Of a stretch of 64,000 bases of DNA, positions 52,401-59,630 are shown piece by piece. Under the pieces are notes generated by a model, which searched no databases, was not told the origin of the DNA, and saw only the letters and a program-made list of their open reading frames with translations. The first letter of the stretch is position 1, and each line of letters opens with the position of its first letter. The position numbers and the translations under genes are program-made. Source of the stretch: Paenibacillus sp. MZ04-78.2 (GTDB lineage: Bacteria; Bacillota; Bacilli; Paenibacillales; NBRC-103111); the NCBI RefSeq assembly GCF_024213375.1, contig NZ_JANAVJ010000001.1, forward strand, positions 124,001 through 188,000. Direction: 5' to 3'.

Positions 52401-53983
52401 ACGAGCGTTTCCGCCGAGCGGTCGGCCAATATGCCAACGATCGATTCCCGGCCAATCCCGCAGTCTCTCAACACACCCGCGAGCCGGTTCGCCCGCTCGT
52501 TCAGCTCTCCGTAGGTCAACTGCTTGTCCTTATCAACGACGGCGATGTGCTCCGGCGTCTTCGCGGCCTGCTCTTCGAAACGCACGTGCAGCATTTGCTC
52601 CTGCGAATCGTCAACAGCAGGGGGATTGAAGCGGGTCAGAATGTTTCCTCTCTCTTCGTCACTCAGCAGAGATAGCTCTCGAAGCGTCTGATCAGGGCAA
52701 TCCAACATATGATTGACAATGGCGAGCAGTTGGTCGACCAGCCGGGACGCTTCGCCGTCGTCGTACAATTGGGCCCGGTAGCTGACGTGCAGATCGATCA
52801 TACGATCGTCAATGGAATCGTATACGTCCACGAGAAAATCTCCCGCTTCATAGCCACCAAAACTAGGGGAATGCCGGACGCTCAGGCTATCGTAATGCTC
52901 ATGCCGGAGCGGCAAGTATTCCATCGACACGCGGAATAAATCCTGAACCTCCTGCTTGTTCGGATAAACCTCCCTCAAGTCCTGAATGAGTTGGTTATAA
53001 GGGTACTTTTGGTGACGAAGATTCGACTTCTGTTCCTTGGAAACGTGTTGCAGCAAGGAAAGCAGCGATTGGTCCGGATCGACCGATATTCTGCCTGCAA
53101 TCGTACTCGCAAACATCCCAAGCGTCTCTTTTTCCTTCTTGGAAGTTCGATTGGCCAAAATCGTCCCGACCGAAATGTCCTCATTCCCGGTCGCTTTATA
53201 CAGATAGACGTACAATACGCTTAAAAACAAAGTAAACAAGCTTACGTTGTTTCGCTCGCTAAAGACCTGTAATTTCTCGTAAAAATCACCGCTAATGACG
53301 ACGCTTTTTCTTTTGGCCTCGGTGCTCACGGCATGGGCGGAATACGATTTTACCCCCATGACCTCAGGCAAGGTGCGGAACTTGTCCAGCCAATACTCCT
53401 TATCTTTCTGGTAACGGTCCGACTTCCCGTATTCCTGATCGGCATAAATGTAATCAAGGTACGTGCTCTGCGCACCATGCGCCGGAACGTTGCCTTTCGC
53501 AATCTCTATATAATACTCCATGATCAGATGGAGCATCGTATCCGAAGATAAGCCATCCAAAATAATATGATTGAATTTACAAACGACCCAATGCTCGTTT
53601 TCGTTAACTTTCAGATTCACAATATGATACAACCGGGGCTCGAACATGCCGATGGGAATCCGGTTGAAACGATCCAGCCACGCTTCCGCTTCCGCATAGC
53701 CGTCAATCTCCGCATAATCGCATTCGGGAACGATATTCTCGGGCTCCTCGAACCATTGCATCGGCTCGTTATTTTCGAACGCAATCCGGATTCGAAACGC
53801 GTCATTTTGCCGGATAATATGATAAATCGCCTGTTTTAAAACGTCTACGTCAAGGGGTCCTCCCTGTATTTTCAAAGATTCAGAGAGCATGCTTAAGGTG
53901 GTATCCGGGTTCATCATTTCCGTGTACCAAATTCTTAGCTGCGCTTGCGTTAATGGAAATCGTTGCTTCGTATTCTCGCTCAC
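49457..53983 (-). CDS. plpD: Initiation NRPS: C(starter)-A(Dab)-T-C (module 1)
   Basis: A 1508-aa NRPS that starts the lipopeptide. The N-terminal condensation domain (1-440) has NHIILDG near residue 141 in place of HHxxxDG; the second, catalytic His is kept. Its position fits a starter C domain that acylates Dab with a beta-hydroxy fatty acid. The A domain (~461-970) has pocket D-V-G-E-I-S-A-I-D plus Lys, the pattern of 2,4-diaminobutyrate domains in polymyxin synthetases. The T domain has LGGHSL near 1012; a complete second C domain (~1071-1495, HHIVSDG near 1196) joins Dab1 to Val2, which is loaded on PlpE. The tail ends AIDFVF. It starts at GTG 53983 with GGGGAG 8 nt upstream. No acyl-ligase is in the cluster, so acyl-CoA from general metabolism is the likely donor. 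Confidence 0.94.
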   Translation of the reverse strand: MSENTKQRFPLTQAQLRIWYTEMMNPDTTLSMLSESLKIQGGPLDVDVLKQAIYHIIRQNDAFRIRIAFENNEPMQWFEEPENIVPECDYAEIDGYAEAEAWLDRFNRIPIGMFEPRLYHIVNLKVNENEHWVVCKFNHIILDGLSSDTMLHLIMEYYIEIAKGNVPAHGAQSTYLDYIYADQEYGKSDRYQKDKEYWLDKFRTLPEVMGVKSYSAHAVSTEAKRKSVVISGDFYEKLQVFSERNNVSLFTLFLSVLYVYLYKATGNEDISVGTILANRTSKKEKETLGMFASTIAGRISVDPDQSLLSLLQHVSKEQKSNLRHQKYPYNQLIQDLREVYPNKQEVQDLFRVSMEYLPLRHEHYDSLSVRHSPSFGGYEAGDFLVDVYDSIDDRMIDLHVSYRAQLYDDGEASRLVDQLLAIVNHMLDCPDQTLRELSLLSDEERGNILTRFNPPAVDDSQEQMLHVRFEEQAAKTPEHIAVVDKDKQLTYGELNERANRLAGVLRDCGIGRESIVGILADRSAETLVGVLAVWKAGGAYVPLDPDYPQERIEFMLEDSASTVLLTQTGLKERVQAWLGQGAALQTVLCLDDEAVYAGDRANVPNVNEPHDLAYVIYTSGTTGRPKGVMVEHRSLTNTAAAYRREYRFDESPVRLLQLASFSFDVFVGDVARTLYNGGTMVICPKEDRIDPARMYGWIREYGITVFESTPALIVPFMDYVAENGLDMSSMKLLITSSDSCSVSDYRVLQERYGSPFRIINAYGVTEAAIDSSFYDEPLAKLPDTGSVPIGKAWLNAKFYIVDPQINPVPVGFLGELCIGGIGVARGYLNRPELTAEKFVDSPFVPGERLYRTGDLARWMEDGNVDFIGRIDYQVKIRGFRIELGEIESAMLRFDGVRQAIVVDRTDERGQKYLVGYAAAEETFKLEELQTYLKQTLPAHMVPSRLMRLERLPLTPNGKIDRKALPVPEGTAQTGTEYEAPDTPQEIKLAGIWQDVLGLEKIGLNDNFFDLGGHSLRATILASKIQKEMNVDFPMRDVFRFSTMGEMAQAIARMEESLYESIPAVEEREYYPVSSAQKRLYILRQLDGAEHIYNMPVALIIDGQLDHGRVEQAFRGLIARHEALRTGFELVNGDTMQRVYREVEFALESGYASEEEAGEFIQQYVRPFDLERPPLLRAGLISLGRERQILLFDVHHIVSDGISMNILLDELVRLYRGEELPPLRVQYKDYAVWQQSAAQRERMQRQEAYWMGMLDGELPVLELPTDYARPSERSYEGDELRFVMDKSKAERLQQIAEDTGATLYMLLLAAYTILLHKYSGQGDVIVGTPVAGRTHADVEPIVGMFVNSLAIRSYPAGDKPFLSYIEEIKETTLQVFDNQDYPLEGLLEKVQVAWDQGRNPLFDTMFVLQNADDPITHFGDLPAEAYSFKHTIAKFDLTLEITLENDALNGLFEYCTKLFTQNMIDNFAQDFVGIVSQMCERPYTLIKDIALNGNTEQEEISADAIDFVF

Positions 53984-54037
53984 ATGGACACTCCCCTAGT
54001 CTAGAAATTCGTTAGTCAGACCACGCAACCCAAGGAC

Positions 54038-54087
54038 GCAGCCGGTGCGCTCTTATGTGCCAGAAAGGGCGAACGCCCGCCGGCTGC
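54038..54087. other. Nested inverted repeat between plpC and plpD
   Basis: GCAGCCGG (54038-54045) pairs with CCGGCTGC (54080-54087), enclosing GGGCGAACGCCC (54067-54078). It lies in the 168-nt gap after plpC. It could be a structured leader of plpD or an internal processing or termination element; no U-tract follows. Confidence 0.45.
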
Positions 54088-54151
54088 CGAGCTTTCTATG
54101 CCGAATCGTTACCATTGTGGAATGACACGAACAAATGTACCCTAAAAACGG

Positions 54152-54886
54152 TTAATACTCGCCGGATTGCGCCACCTGCGGAACAAGCTGCAAGGAACCC
54201 AGCGATTTCACGAACGTGTCGAACGGCAGGATGGTCAGTTCTTCGGCAAAATCGCGTTCCTGCCCGCACACGGCCAGCTTGTACGGACCGTCCACAGGAT
54301 ACTGCTTGAACCAGTACTCCTTCAAATCCGGACTATGCAGCAGGACCGGATTGCCCTCCGATGTGACCCGGACCGCGAAACGGTCCAAAGGAAGAGAAAG
54401 TCCGACCCCTCTTTGCTTGATGAAGCTTTCCTTCAAGGTCCACAGATCGTAAAAATAAGGCAACCTCTCCACAAACGGACGCTGCTGCAAATCGTTTGCC
54501 TCTTCGGGAGCGAAATAATGATAGGACCACAAAAAATCGATATGCTGCTGCCGTTCGATATCGACGCCTACCGGCTGCTCCGAGATGGCGCATACGACCC
54601 ATTCGCCGGAATGGGATACATTGAAATGAATATTCGGAAAACCGTCCAAAGACGGTTTTCCGTAAGCATTATGGATATACCGGATATCCGGGGGGCGAAG
54701 CCCCCATTTTTGCCCGATGAGCCACCGGGCCAGCGCTTCCCCGGCCAACGTTCTGCACCGGTCCGCAGGCTGCTTCAGTCTTGCGGCTTTCGCCTGCTTT
54801 TCTTCCGATACGCAATCGTACAGCTGCTGCATGATGCCGACCTCGGGCTCCCCGGATATCCGGACCGCGTAAACTTCGATCGTCAT
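54152..54886 (-). CDS. plpC: Sfp-type 4'-phosphopantetheinyl transferase
   Basis: A 244-aa protein of Sfp length. It transfers 4'-phosphopantetheine from CoA to the conserved Ser of T domains, turning the apo-NRPSs into active carriers. Seen: GKP with NIHFNVSHSGEWVVCAI near residues 75-100, the metal-binding PVGVDIE near 110, and WTLKESFIKQRGVGLS near 150. It lies 9 nt after plpB and is followed by the NRPS genes, as expected for a cluster-dedicated activator of the nine T domains here. Its start ATG 54886 has only a distant GGAAGG, so it may rely on coupling with plpB. Confidence 0.94.
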   Translation of the reverse strand: MTIEVYAVRISGEPEVGIMQQLYDCVSEEKQAKAARLKQPADRCRTLAGEALARWLIGQKWGLRPPDIRYIHNAYGKPSLDGFPNIHFNVSHSGEWVVCAISEQPVGVDIERQQHIDFLWSYHYFAPEEANDLQQRPFVERLPYFYDLWTLKESFIKQRGVGLSLPLDRFAVRVTSEGNPVLLHSPDLKEYWFKQYPVDGPYKLAVCGQERDFAEELTILPFDTFVKSLGSLQLVPQVAQSGEY

Positions 54887-54895
54887 AATCGTCGG

Positions 54896-56497
54896 TTAGT
54901 GCCTTCCCCCCTGTTTATCGACATAGACTGAGCGGAGCATGGATCTTTCGAACGGAACGCCTTGCGCCGTCACACCCTGAACTTCGACGGACGTTTGGTA
55001 GACGCCCGGCTCCTGCGCCGCCGTCAGATCCAATTCGTTATTCGCGCCTGCCTCCGCTTGTTGTTTCAACGGTTGAACTTTCTTTTTGCCCGGATTGCCT
55101 TGCTCAGGGATAAATCTCACATCGTAACGAACGTTCAGCTTGTTGGAGGGTAGTTCGTTGCCGTCGGTTTCAACAAGGAATTTCTGCTTGTCTTCGGTCG
55201 TCAATTTGAGCGAATCGGAAAGCGCCGAATCGTATTGAACCGTCAACAGATGCGCGCCGGGCTTTTGGGATAGCGCCTGCAGCGTCCACTCGCCCTGTTC
55301 CGGCTTGGCAACGACCGCAGTATGATGCCAAGCGCTTTTGAACAGCTCCTGATCCTGCTCCACCTCGACGGCGATCGTTCTTTTCTCGCCGTTCGGCGCA
55401 ATCAATTCCAGGTGGTCGGCCGGTTGATCGGCAATCCAATCGAACGTGATGCTCCGTACGTCGTTCTCCACGAGAAAACGCTCAACGGCTGTGCTTTCAT
55501 GCTTGCCCCCACGGATCAACATGCTGCCGGGTTGAACCAGGTCAAGCGGATTCGTTTCCTGAGCCACACTTTGTCCACTGCTTTCCGCCTCTGCCGCGAG
55601 CCCGGCTGGAACCGTCAAATAAGGCTTGATCAACGGGAACATCGGCGTGCCGTTATGAACCACCTTGTGGTCCCACGGTCCGATCTTCACCATGGTGCCC
55701 TTGGGATTATGGGCGCTCTTGACCGTCACGGCACCGTCGTTCGGACCGAATATCGATAAATACAGTCCGCCGGCGAAATAAATCAGTTTAGAACCGTCGC
55801 CGGCGAGGGAAATCAGTTTAGAACCGTGCCAGCCCTTTCCGGCGAACGTGTAAATCTTGTTCTTCGAAGCGTTGGCGTGCGAATCGGTAATCGAACGGAA
55901 ATGCTTCATGTAAGACGTTTGCAAGGAGTAGGTGCCTTCGGTCTTCATACCAATCAGGTCCACCAGCCATTTCGCCCAGAAGGAGTACGCCAAATCGGCG
56001 AGCTGCGACCCGTGGTGCGGGCTGCCTAAAGTGAGGAGGTGCGAAACGTACGGATACGCGCCGTAATGCACGAGAGCCGTTTGCGAATCGAGCCCGCCTT
56101 TGCTGTGGGCGACGATCACGAGCTTTTTGCCCGGGAACGCCTTGGAAATTTCCACGATTTTATCGGCAAGCAGCTTGCCGTTATCCCACATGTTTCTCGA
56201 CGGGCCTCCCGAATCGTACAGCTCGACGAAAGCGGTTTGATACCCGTTATTGTAAGCCGTTTGGTACATATCGTTCGTTTTGTACCACGTTCCGGCGTTA
56301 GAAATGAGGCCTTGTACGAACAGAATGACGGGGTAGTTCGGATTCAAGTTGCTCGGTGTAGCGCCGGGTGCCCAAGTTCCGGGAACGCCAGATAAGTCAG
56401 GCTCGGGTGCGGCAGCAGAAGCAGGCGCTGCAACGACAGCCCATAGCAGCAGGCATGACAACAGCAACATCAGAACTCTTTTTTTCATCATATTCAT
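54896..56497 (-). CDS. plpB: Secreted alpha/beta hydrolase (lipase-like) in lipopeptide cluster
   Basis: A 533-aa exported protein. The signal peptide is MNMMKKRVLMLLLSCLLLWA and onward to an ASA cleavage region near residue 30. The hydrolase domain starts NYPVILFVQGLISNAGTWY; the nucleophile elbow is VAHSKGG near residue 150, followed by LGSPHHGS, and a His in WDHKVVH near 280 could complete the triad. The last ~230 residues have no catalytic motifs and look beta-rich. Start ATG 56497 has GGGGGAG 8 nt upstream. It sits between plpA and plpC in the operon, yet carries an export signal, so it cannot act in the cytosolic assembly. Possible roles are lactone or acyl-chain processing, self-protection, or supply of fatty acid. 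Confidence 0.85.
   Translation of the reverse strand: MNMMKKRVLMLLLSCLLLWAVVAAPASAAAPEPDLSGVPGTWAPGATPSNLNPNYPVILFVQGLISNAGTWYKTNDMYQTAYNNGYQTAFVELYDSGGPSRNMWDNGKLLADKIVEISKAFPGKKLVIVAHSKGGLDSQTALVHYGAYPYVSHLLTLGSPHHGSQLADLAYSFWAKWLVDLIGMKTEGTYSLQTSYMKHFRSITDSHANASKNKIYTFAGKGWHGSKLISLAGDGSKLIYFAGGLYLSIFGPNDGAVTVKSAHNPKGTMVKIGPWDHKVVHNGTPMFPLIKPYLTVPAGLAAEAESSGQSVAQETNPLDLVQPGSMLIRGGKHESTAVERFLVENDVRSITFDWIADQPADHLELIAPNGEKRTIAVEVEQDQELFKSAWHHTAVVAKPEQGEWTLQALSQKPGAHLLTVQYDSALSDSLKLTTEDKQKFLVETDGNELPSNKLNVRYDVRFIPEQGNPGKKKVQPLKQQAEAGANNELDLTAAQEPGVYQTSVEVQGVTAQGVPFERSMLRSVYVDKQGGRH
55771..55830. repeat. 30-nt imperfect in-frame tandem duplication in plpB
   Basis: Two adjacent 30-nt units (55771-55800 and 55801-55830) share AATCAGTTTAGAACCGT and differ at a few bases. 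On the coding strand they give GSKLISLAGD and GSKLIYFAGG, so the protein has a ten-residue repeat and the frame is kept. Confidence 0.8.
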
Positions 56498-56566
56498 TTC
56501 ATTCACTCCCCCAATAAAATGGTGAACTGAATATGATTTCGCCACTCCATCTCCCGCCGGCCGAAC

Positions 56567-57853
56567 TTAGACCAATTCTGGTTGAAGCAAGTTCGACGCG
56601 CAGCTTTCTATAACGACCTGTTTCAGAATCTCGCAGCCCTTGGCAAGCTCCTCCATCGGAATCGTGAGCGCAGGCATCAGCTTGACGACCGCATCGTTAC
56701 GTCCTGCCCGCTCGATGATCAATCCGAGCTCATAGCAGCGCGAGGCAATCGCTTTAGAGAGCGTCTCGTCCCCGCTGCCCGACGTATCGATTCCCCAGAT
56801 GAGCCCTCTGCCCCTTACCGTGAGACGCGGATCGATCGGCAAAATTTGCTCCTTCAAAAATTGCTCGATGAACTTCCCCTTGCGTTCCGTTTCCGCCTCC
56901 AATCCGGTCTGTTCGCGGAATTCGAGAGCGGCCGTAGCGCCGACGAAGGCTAGCTGGTTCCCCCGGAATGTGCCGTTGTGCTCCGCCGGCTTCCAGACGT
57001 CGAGCTCCGGCTTCAGCAGCAGCAGGGACATCGGCAGCCCGTAGCCGCTGATCGATTTGGAAAGCACGACCAGATCGGGAACGATGCCTGCGCGCTCGAA
57101 GGAGAAGAACGGGCCAGTACGGCCGCATCCGACTTGGATTTCGTCGCAAATGAGCAAAATGTCGTGACGGTCGCACAAATCGCGCAGCTGGCGGAGCCAT
57201 TCCATCGGAGCTTCGTTCAGACCGCCTTCCGCCTGCATCGTTTCGAGGATGATCGCCGCCGGTTTAGCGATACCCGAATGGTCGTCCGTCAGAATCGCCT
57301 CCATGTATTCGATCGTGTCCAAGCCGTCGATAAAGCCTGCCGGGAACGGCATGAAGGTCACGTCATGCAGCGGAACTCCGCCCGCTTCGCGGTGATACAG
57401 GCTGCTGGTGGCGGCCAAGCTGCCGAGCGACATGCCATGAAACGCGCCGATGAAAGCAAATATGCCCGTCCGGTCCTTGACTTTTCTCGCCAGCTTGAAG
57501 GCCGCCTCTACCGCGTTGGTTCCCGTCGGACCGCAAAATTGAACCTTGTGGTTCAGACCGCGTGGCTTGAGGATCTTGTCTGAGAATGTCTGCAGGAACG
57601 TTTCCTTGGCCGAAGTGTACATGTCCAAGCCGTGGCTGATGCCGTCCGATTGCAAATAGCTGATGAGCCGCTCTTTGATAAAGTCGTTGTTGTGTCCATA
57701 ATTCAAAGCGCCTGCGCCAGCGAAAAAATCGATATACGACTTTCCGGACTGCGCATATAGGACGGAGCCTTTGGCACGTACAAAAACGTCCGGGAACGAC
57801 CGGCAATAAGATCTAACATTGGATTCCAAAGCTTCGAATGTGTTCACTGTCAT
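56567..57853 (-). CDS. plpA: Diaminobutyrate-2-oxoglutarate aminotransferase (EctB-like)
   Basis: A 428-aa class-III PLP aminotransferase, the length of EctB. It converts aspartate 4-semialdehyde to L-2,4-diaminobutyrate using glutamate, giving the Dab needed at positions 1, 3 and 6 of the product. Seen: FFAGAGALNYGH near residue 43, CGPTGTNAVEAA near 107, GAFHGMSLG near 136, LICDEIQVGCGRTG near 220 and the PLP lysine in LSKSISGYG near 253. The start is ATG 57853 with GAGGAGAG upstream. No ectA or ectC is nearby, so the role is Dab supply rather than ectoine synthesis. First recognised gene of the operon. Confidence 0.94.
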   Translation of the reverse strand: MTVNTFEALESNVRSYCRSFPDVFVRAKGSVLYAQSGKSYIDFFAGAGALNYGHNNDFIKERLISYLQSDGISHGLDMYTSAKETFLQTFSDKILKPRGLNHKVQFCGPTGTNAVEAAFKLARKVKDRTGIFAFIGAFHGMSLGSLAATSSLYHREAGGVPLHDVTFMPFPAGFIDGLDTIEYMEAILTDDHSGIAKPAAIILETMQAEGGLNEAPMEWLRQLRDLCDRHDILLICDEIQVGCGRTGPFFSFERAGIVPDLVVLSKSISGYGLPMSLLLLKPELDVWKPAEHNGTFRGNQLAFVGATAALEFREQTGLEAETERKGKFIEQFLKEQILPIDPRLTVRGRGLIWGIDTSGSGDETLSKAIASRCYELGLIIERAGRNDAVVKLMPALTIPMEELAKGCEILKQVVIESCASNLLQPELV

Positions 57854-57868
57854 ATCATAAATCTCTCC

Positions 57869-58000
57869 TCAGGTATGATTTAATCCGAATAAGTTAGTTA
57901 GGGGCTTACCTCCGCGGCGTTGTTTTTCTGTTCGCACCCTCTTTTTAAAGCGATTGGCATACGGTAATATCGCCAGTAACAAGGGCAGAAGCTGGATCAT
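57869..58000 (-). CDS. Possible 43-codon small membrane-type ORF upstream of plpA
   Basis: On the minus strand ATG 58000 opens a 43-residue frame: a hydrophobic start, MIQLLPLLLAILPYA, then a basic tail (RFKKRVRTEKQRRGGK) and LTNLFGLNHT. Its TGA (57871-57869) abuts the GAGGAGAG ribosome binding site of plpA, 15 nt before the plpA ATG. A four-codon ORF (ATG 58015, M-T-K-R-stop) with GGGAG upstream ends directly before this ATG (TAAATG), so the larger ORF might be reached by re-initiation. It has no ribosome binding site of its own. It could be a leader peptide, a small membrane protein or chance; no homologue is known to me. Confidence 0.35.
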   Translation of the reverse strand: MIQLLPLLLAILPYANRFKKRVRTEKQRRGGKPLTNLFGLNHT

Positions 58001-58346
58001 TTATCGCTTTGTCATGCTGCAAACTCCCTTCAGGTGTTCCCTGTACAATTCGGAGCTTGTTCTGAAAACGGGTCGTGCGGTAGACTAAGAAGTAAGTTTT
58101 GTGTGCAGGAAAAATGCGGGTGTGGTTTCCTGATGCGATGAACAGAACGTGGGTTGAACAAGATGTTTGAGATGGAGCAGGCTGTCTTTAGGCAGCCAGT
58201 CTCTCGTTTTTGGAGCTTTTTTCTGCCCGGAGCTTACGAAGGGCAACTATTTTGCGGCTTCTTTTGTTGTACGTGAGAGCTTGCATCGGCATTCAAAATC
58301 CAAGAAGGCCTTTGTGAGAACATCCAGTCGTCACCCCCTTCTATGT

Positions 58347-58428
58347 GATTACAAAATAACCAACACTTGCTAATTATATACAAATTTTAGGTGTGTTTAA
58401 TATGGTTCCAAAGTCCCATTTTGTAATC
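58347..58428. promoter_or_regulatory. Spaced inverted repeat in AT-rich region
   Basis: GATTACAAAAT (58347-58357) and ATTTTGTAATC (58418-58428) form a perfect 11-bp pair, 60 nt apart, within very AT-rich DNA. Two facing copies of one motif suggest paired binding sites for a dimeric regulator and looping, or binding by an AbrB-like protein, upstream of the plp operon. The function is inference. Confidence 0.4.
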
Positions 58429-58511
58429 AATTATAAACTTTTGTTCAATATTTAGACATTTTTACAAACACTTAACAAAGTCGATTCAGAAGAATCGGCT
58501 TCCATGTGCTA

Positions 58512-58538
58512 ACATTTTGTCGATCGATGACAAAATGT
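58512..58538. promoter_or_regulatory. 10-bp palindrome, candidate operator
   Basis: ACATTTTGTC (58512-58521), a 7-nt spacer GATCGAT, and GACAAAATGT (58529-58538). Perfect dyad ~260 nt before the DUF1054 gene and ~660 nt before plpA. The TTTTGT/ACAAAA core resembles the repeat at 58347-58428, which may indicate a common binding protein. Confidence 0.45.
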
Positions 58539-58794
58539 GTAGATTATCAAGGCATCTTGCGGTCAAAAAAGAAAACGCGGTCCATTGGGCATCTGTTTTT
58601 TCGTATACAGCTGACAGGCTCGGAGCGCATGTTTTCAAATAATTCATATTTTAATGCCCAAAAAGTTTGACTTACAGACTAAAAAATATCGTCAGTCGTC
58701 GTAAACGTGCCCGGAAGTCCCATTTTATGCTATTATTATTGTCATTGATATATAAGAAACTTTCTTTACATCTTAAAAAAAGGAGTCTTCAGTC

Positions 58795-59421
58795 ATGCAG
58801 TTTACCGGCTTTACCGAAACGGATTTCGAAACCTTTACGATAGAAGGTCTGGAGGGACGGATGGAAGCGATCCGCTCGCGCATTCAGCCCAAGTTCGGGG
58901 CCATCAGTAGCGAGCTGCTGGATGAGATTGCCGTGCAGGCGGGAGAAGAGCTGTTTTTACACATCGCCAAACATGCGCGCCGCAAGGTGAACCCGCCCGT
59001 CGACACGTGGATGTCGTTCTCAAGCAGCAAGCGCGGTTACAAGCAGCTCCCCCATTTTCAGATCGGCTTATTCGACGACCGGGTGTTCATTTGGCTCGCC
59101 CTGATCTACGAGCTGCCGAATAAGCAGGCGATTGCCCAAACGTATTTGGACCGCCTGCCGGAGGTCCGCTCCGTTCTGCCCGAAGATTTCGTGCTTTCGT
59201 TCGATCATATGCAAAAAGACGCACTACCAGTACGGGACTTGGATGACAGCAAGTTCGAGCAAGCACTTCGACGTTTTCGCGACGTGAAGAAGGCCGAGCT
59301 GCTGGTTGGCCGCAACATTCCTGCCGGCGATCCGGTGCTGGCAGACGGACAAGCCTTCCTTCGACTAGCGAAAGAAACAATGGTTTCCTCCCTGCCTTTA
59401 TATAAGATGGCCAAACTATAA
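58795..59421 (+). CDS. DUF1054 family protein (YktB-like)
   Basis: A 208-aa soluble protein matching the Firmicutes DUF1054/UPF0637 family, exemplified by B. subtilis YktB. Recognisable are the N-terminal GFTETDFETFTIEGLEGRM, the central DTWMSFSSSKRGYKQLPHFQ and FIWLALIYELPNK. The biochemical role of the family is not established. The start is ATG 58795, with AAAAGGAG 9 nt upstream. It is transcribed away from the lipopeptide operon, across the long intergenic region, and followed by a hairpin at 59435-59472. No link to lipopeptide synthesis is apparent. Confidence 0.9.
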   Translation: MQFTGFTETDFETFTIEGLEGRMEAIRSRIQPKFGAISSELLDEIAVQAGEELFLHIAKHARRKVNPPVDTWMSFSSSKRGYKQLPHFQIGLFDDRVFIWLALIYELPNKQAIAQTYLDRLPEVRSVLPEDFVLSFDHMQKDALPVRDLDDSKFEQALRRFRDVKKAELLVGRNIPAGDPVLADGQAFLRLAKETMVSSLPLYKMAKL

Positions 59422-59434
59422 GCATGGCATGGAC

Positions 59435-59472
59435 AAGGCCTCCCTCCGGCTCAAGCCGATGACGGGGGCCTT
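59435..59472 (+). terminator. Probable terminator after the DUF1054 gene
   Basis: AAGGCCTCCC pairs, with one bulge, with GGGGGCCTT, enclosing an inner CGGC-TCAA-GCCG hairpin. It lies 14 nt past the stop, but the downstream T-run is weak (ATTCTATG). Confidence 0.5.
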
Positions 59473-59630
59473 ATTCTATGCTTCGCGTTGCCGAATGTTT
59501 CACTACGATACCCCATTACCCCTCCACGTTCCTCACATTTTTTACAATAAATAGCGGAAATACAACACATTTTGAAATCGGTTGCATATAGTTAACAAAG
59601 AACGGCGATCCATTTCAAGGAGGGGTAGGC

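Larger units (their letters stand above)
58016..58794. other. Long intergenic region upstream of the lipopeptide operon
   Basis: About 780 nt without a convincing gene. It should contain the divergent promoters of the plp operon and the DUF1054 gene, but no strong sigma-A promoter for plp was found by eye. The part around 58320-58480 is AT-rich, unlike its surroundings. A 68-codon plus-strand frame at 58167-58373 is judged doubtful. Two inverted repeats (58347-58428 and 58512-58538) are listed separately. Near 58171-58190 a GGCTG/CAGCC hairpin precedes CGTTTTT and might be a terminator remnant. Confidence 0.6.

Noticed and set aside
24000-53900. Possible misassembly of the NRPS genes because of internal repeats
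   Set aside because: Module number, order and epimerisation pattern fit polypeptin/pelgipeptin exactly, so the layout is probably right; local copy exchange between modules 3 and 6 cannot be excluded.
56567-57853. Ectoine biosynthesis locus
   Set aside because: The aminotransferase is EctB-like, but no ectA or ectC lies nearby; it serves Dab supply for the lipopeptide.
58167-58373. 68-codon plus-strand ORF in the intergenic region
   Set aside because: No ribosome binding site, odd composition and no recognisable domain; possibly a decayed repeat. Not supported as a gene.
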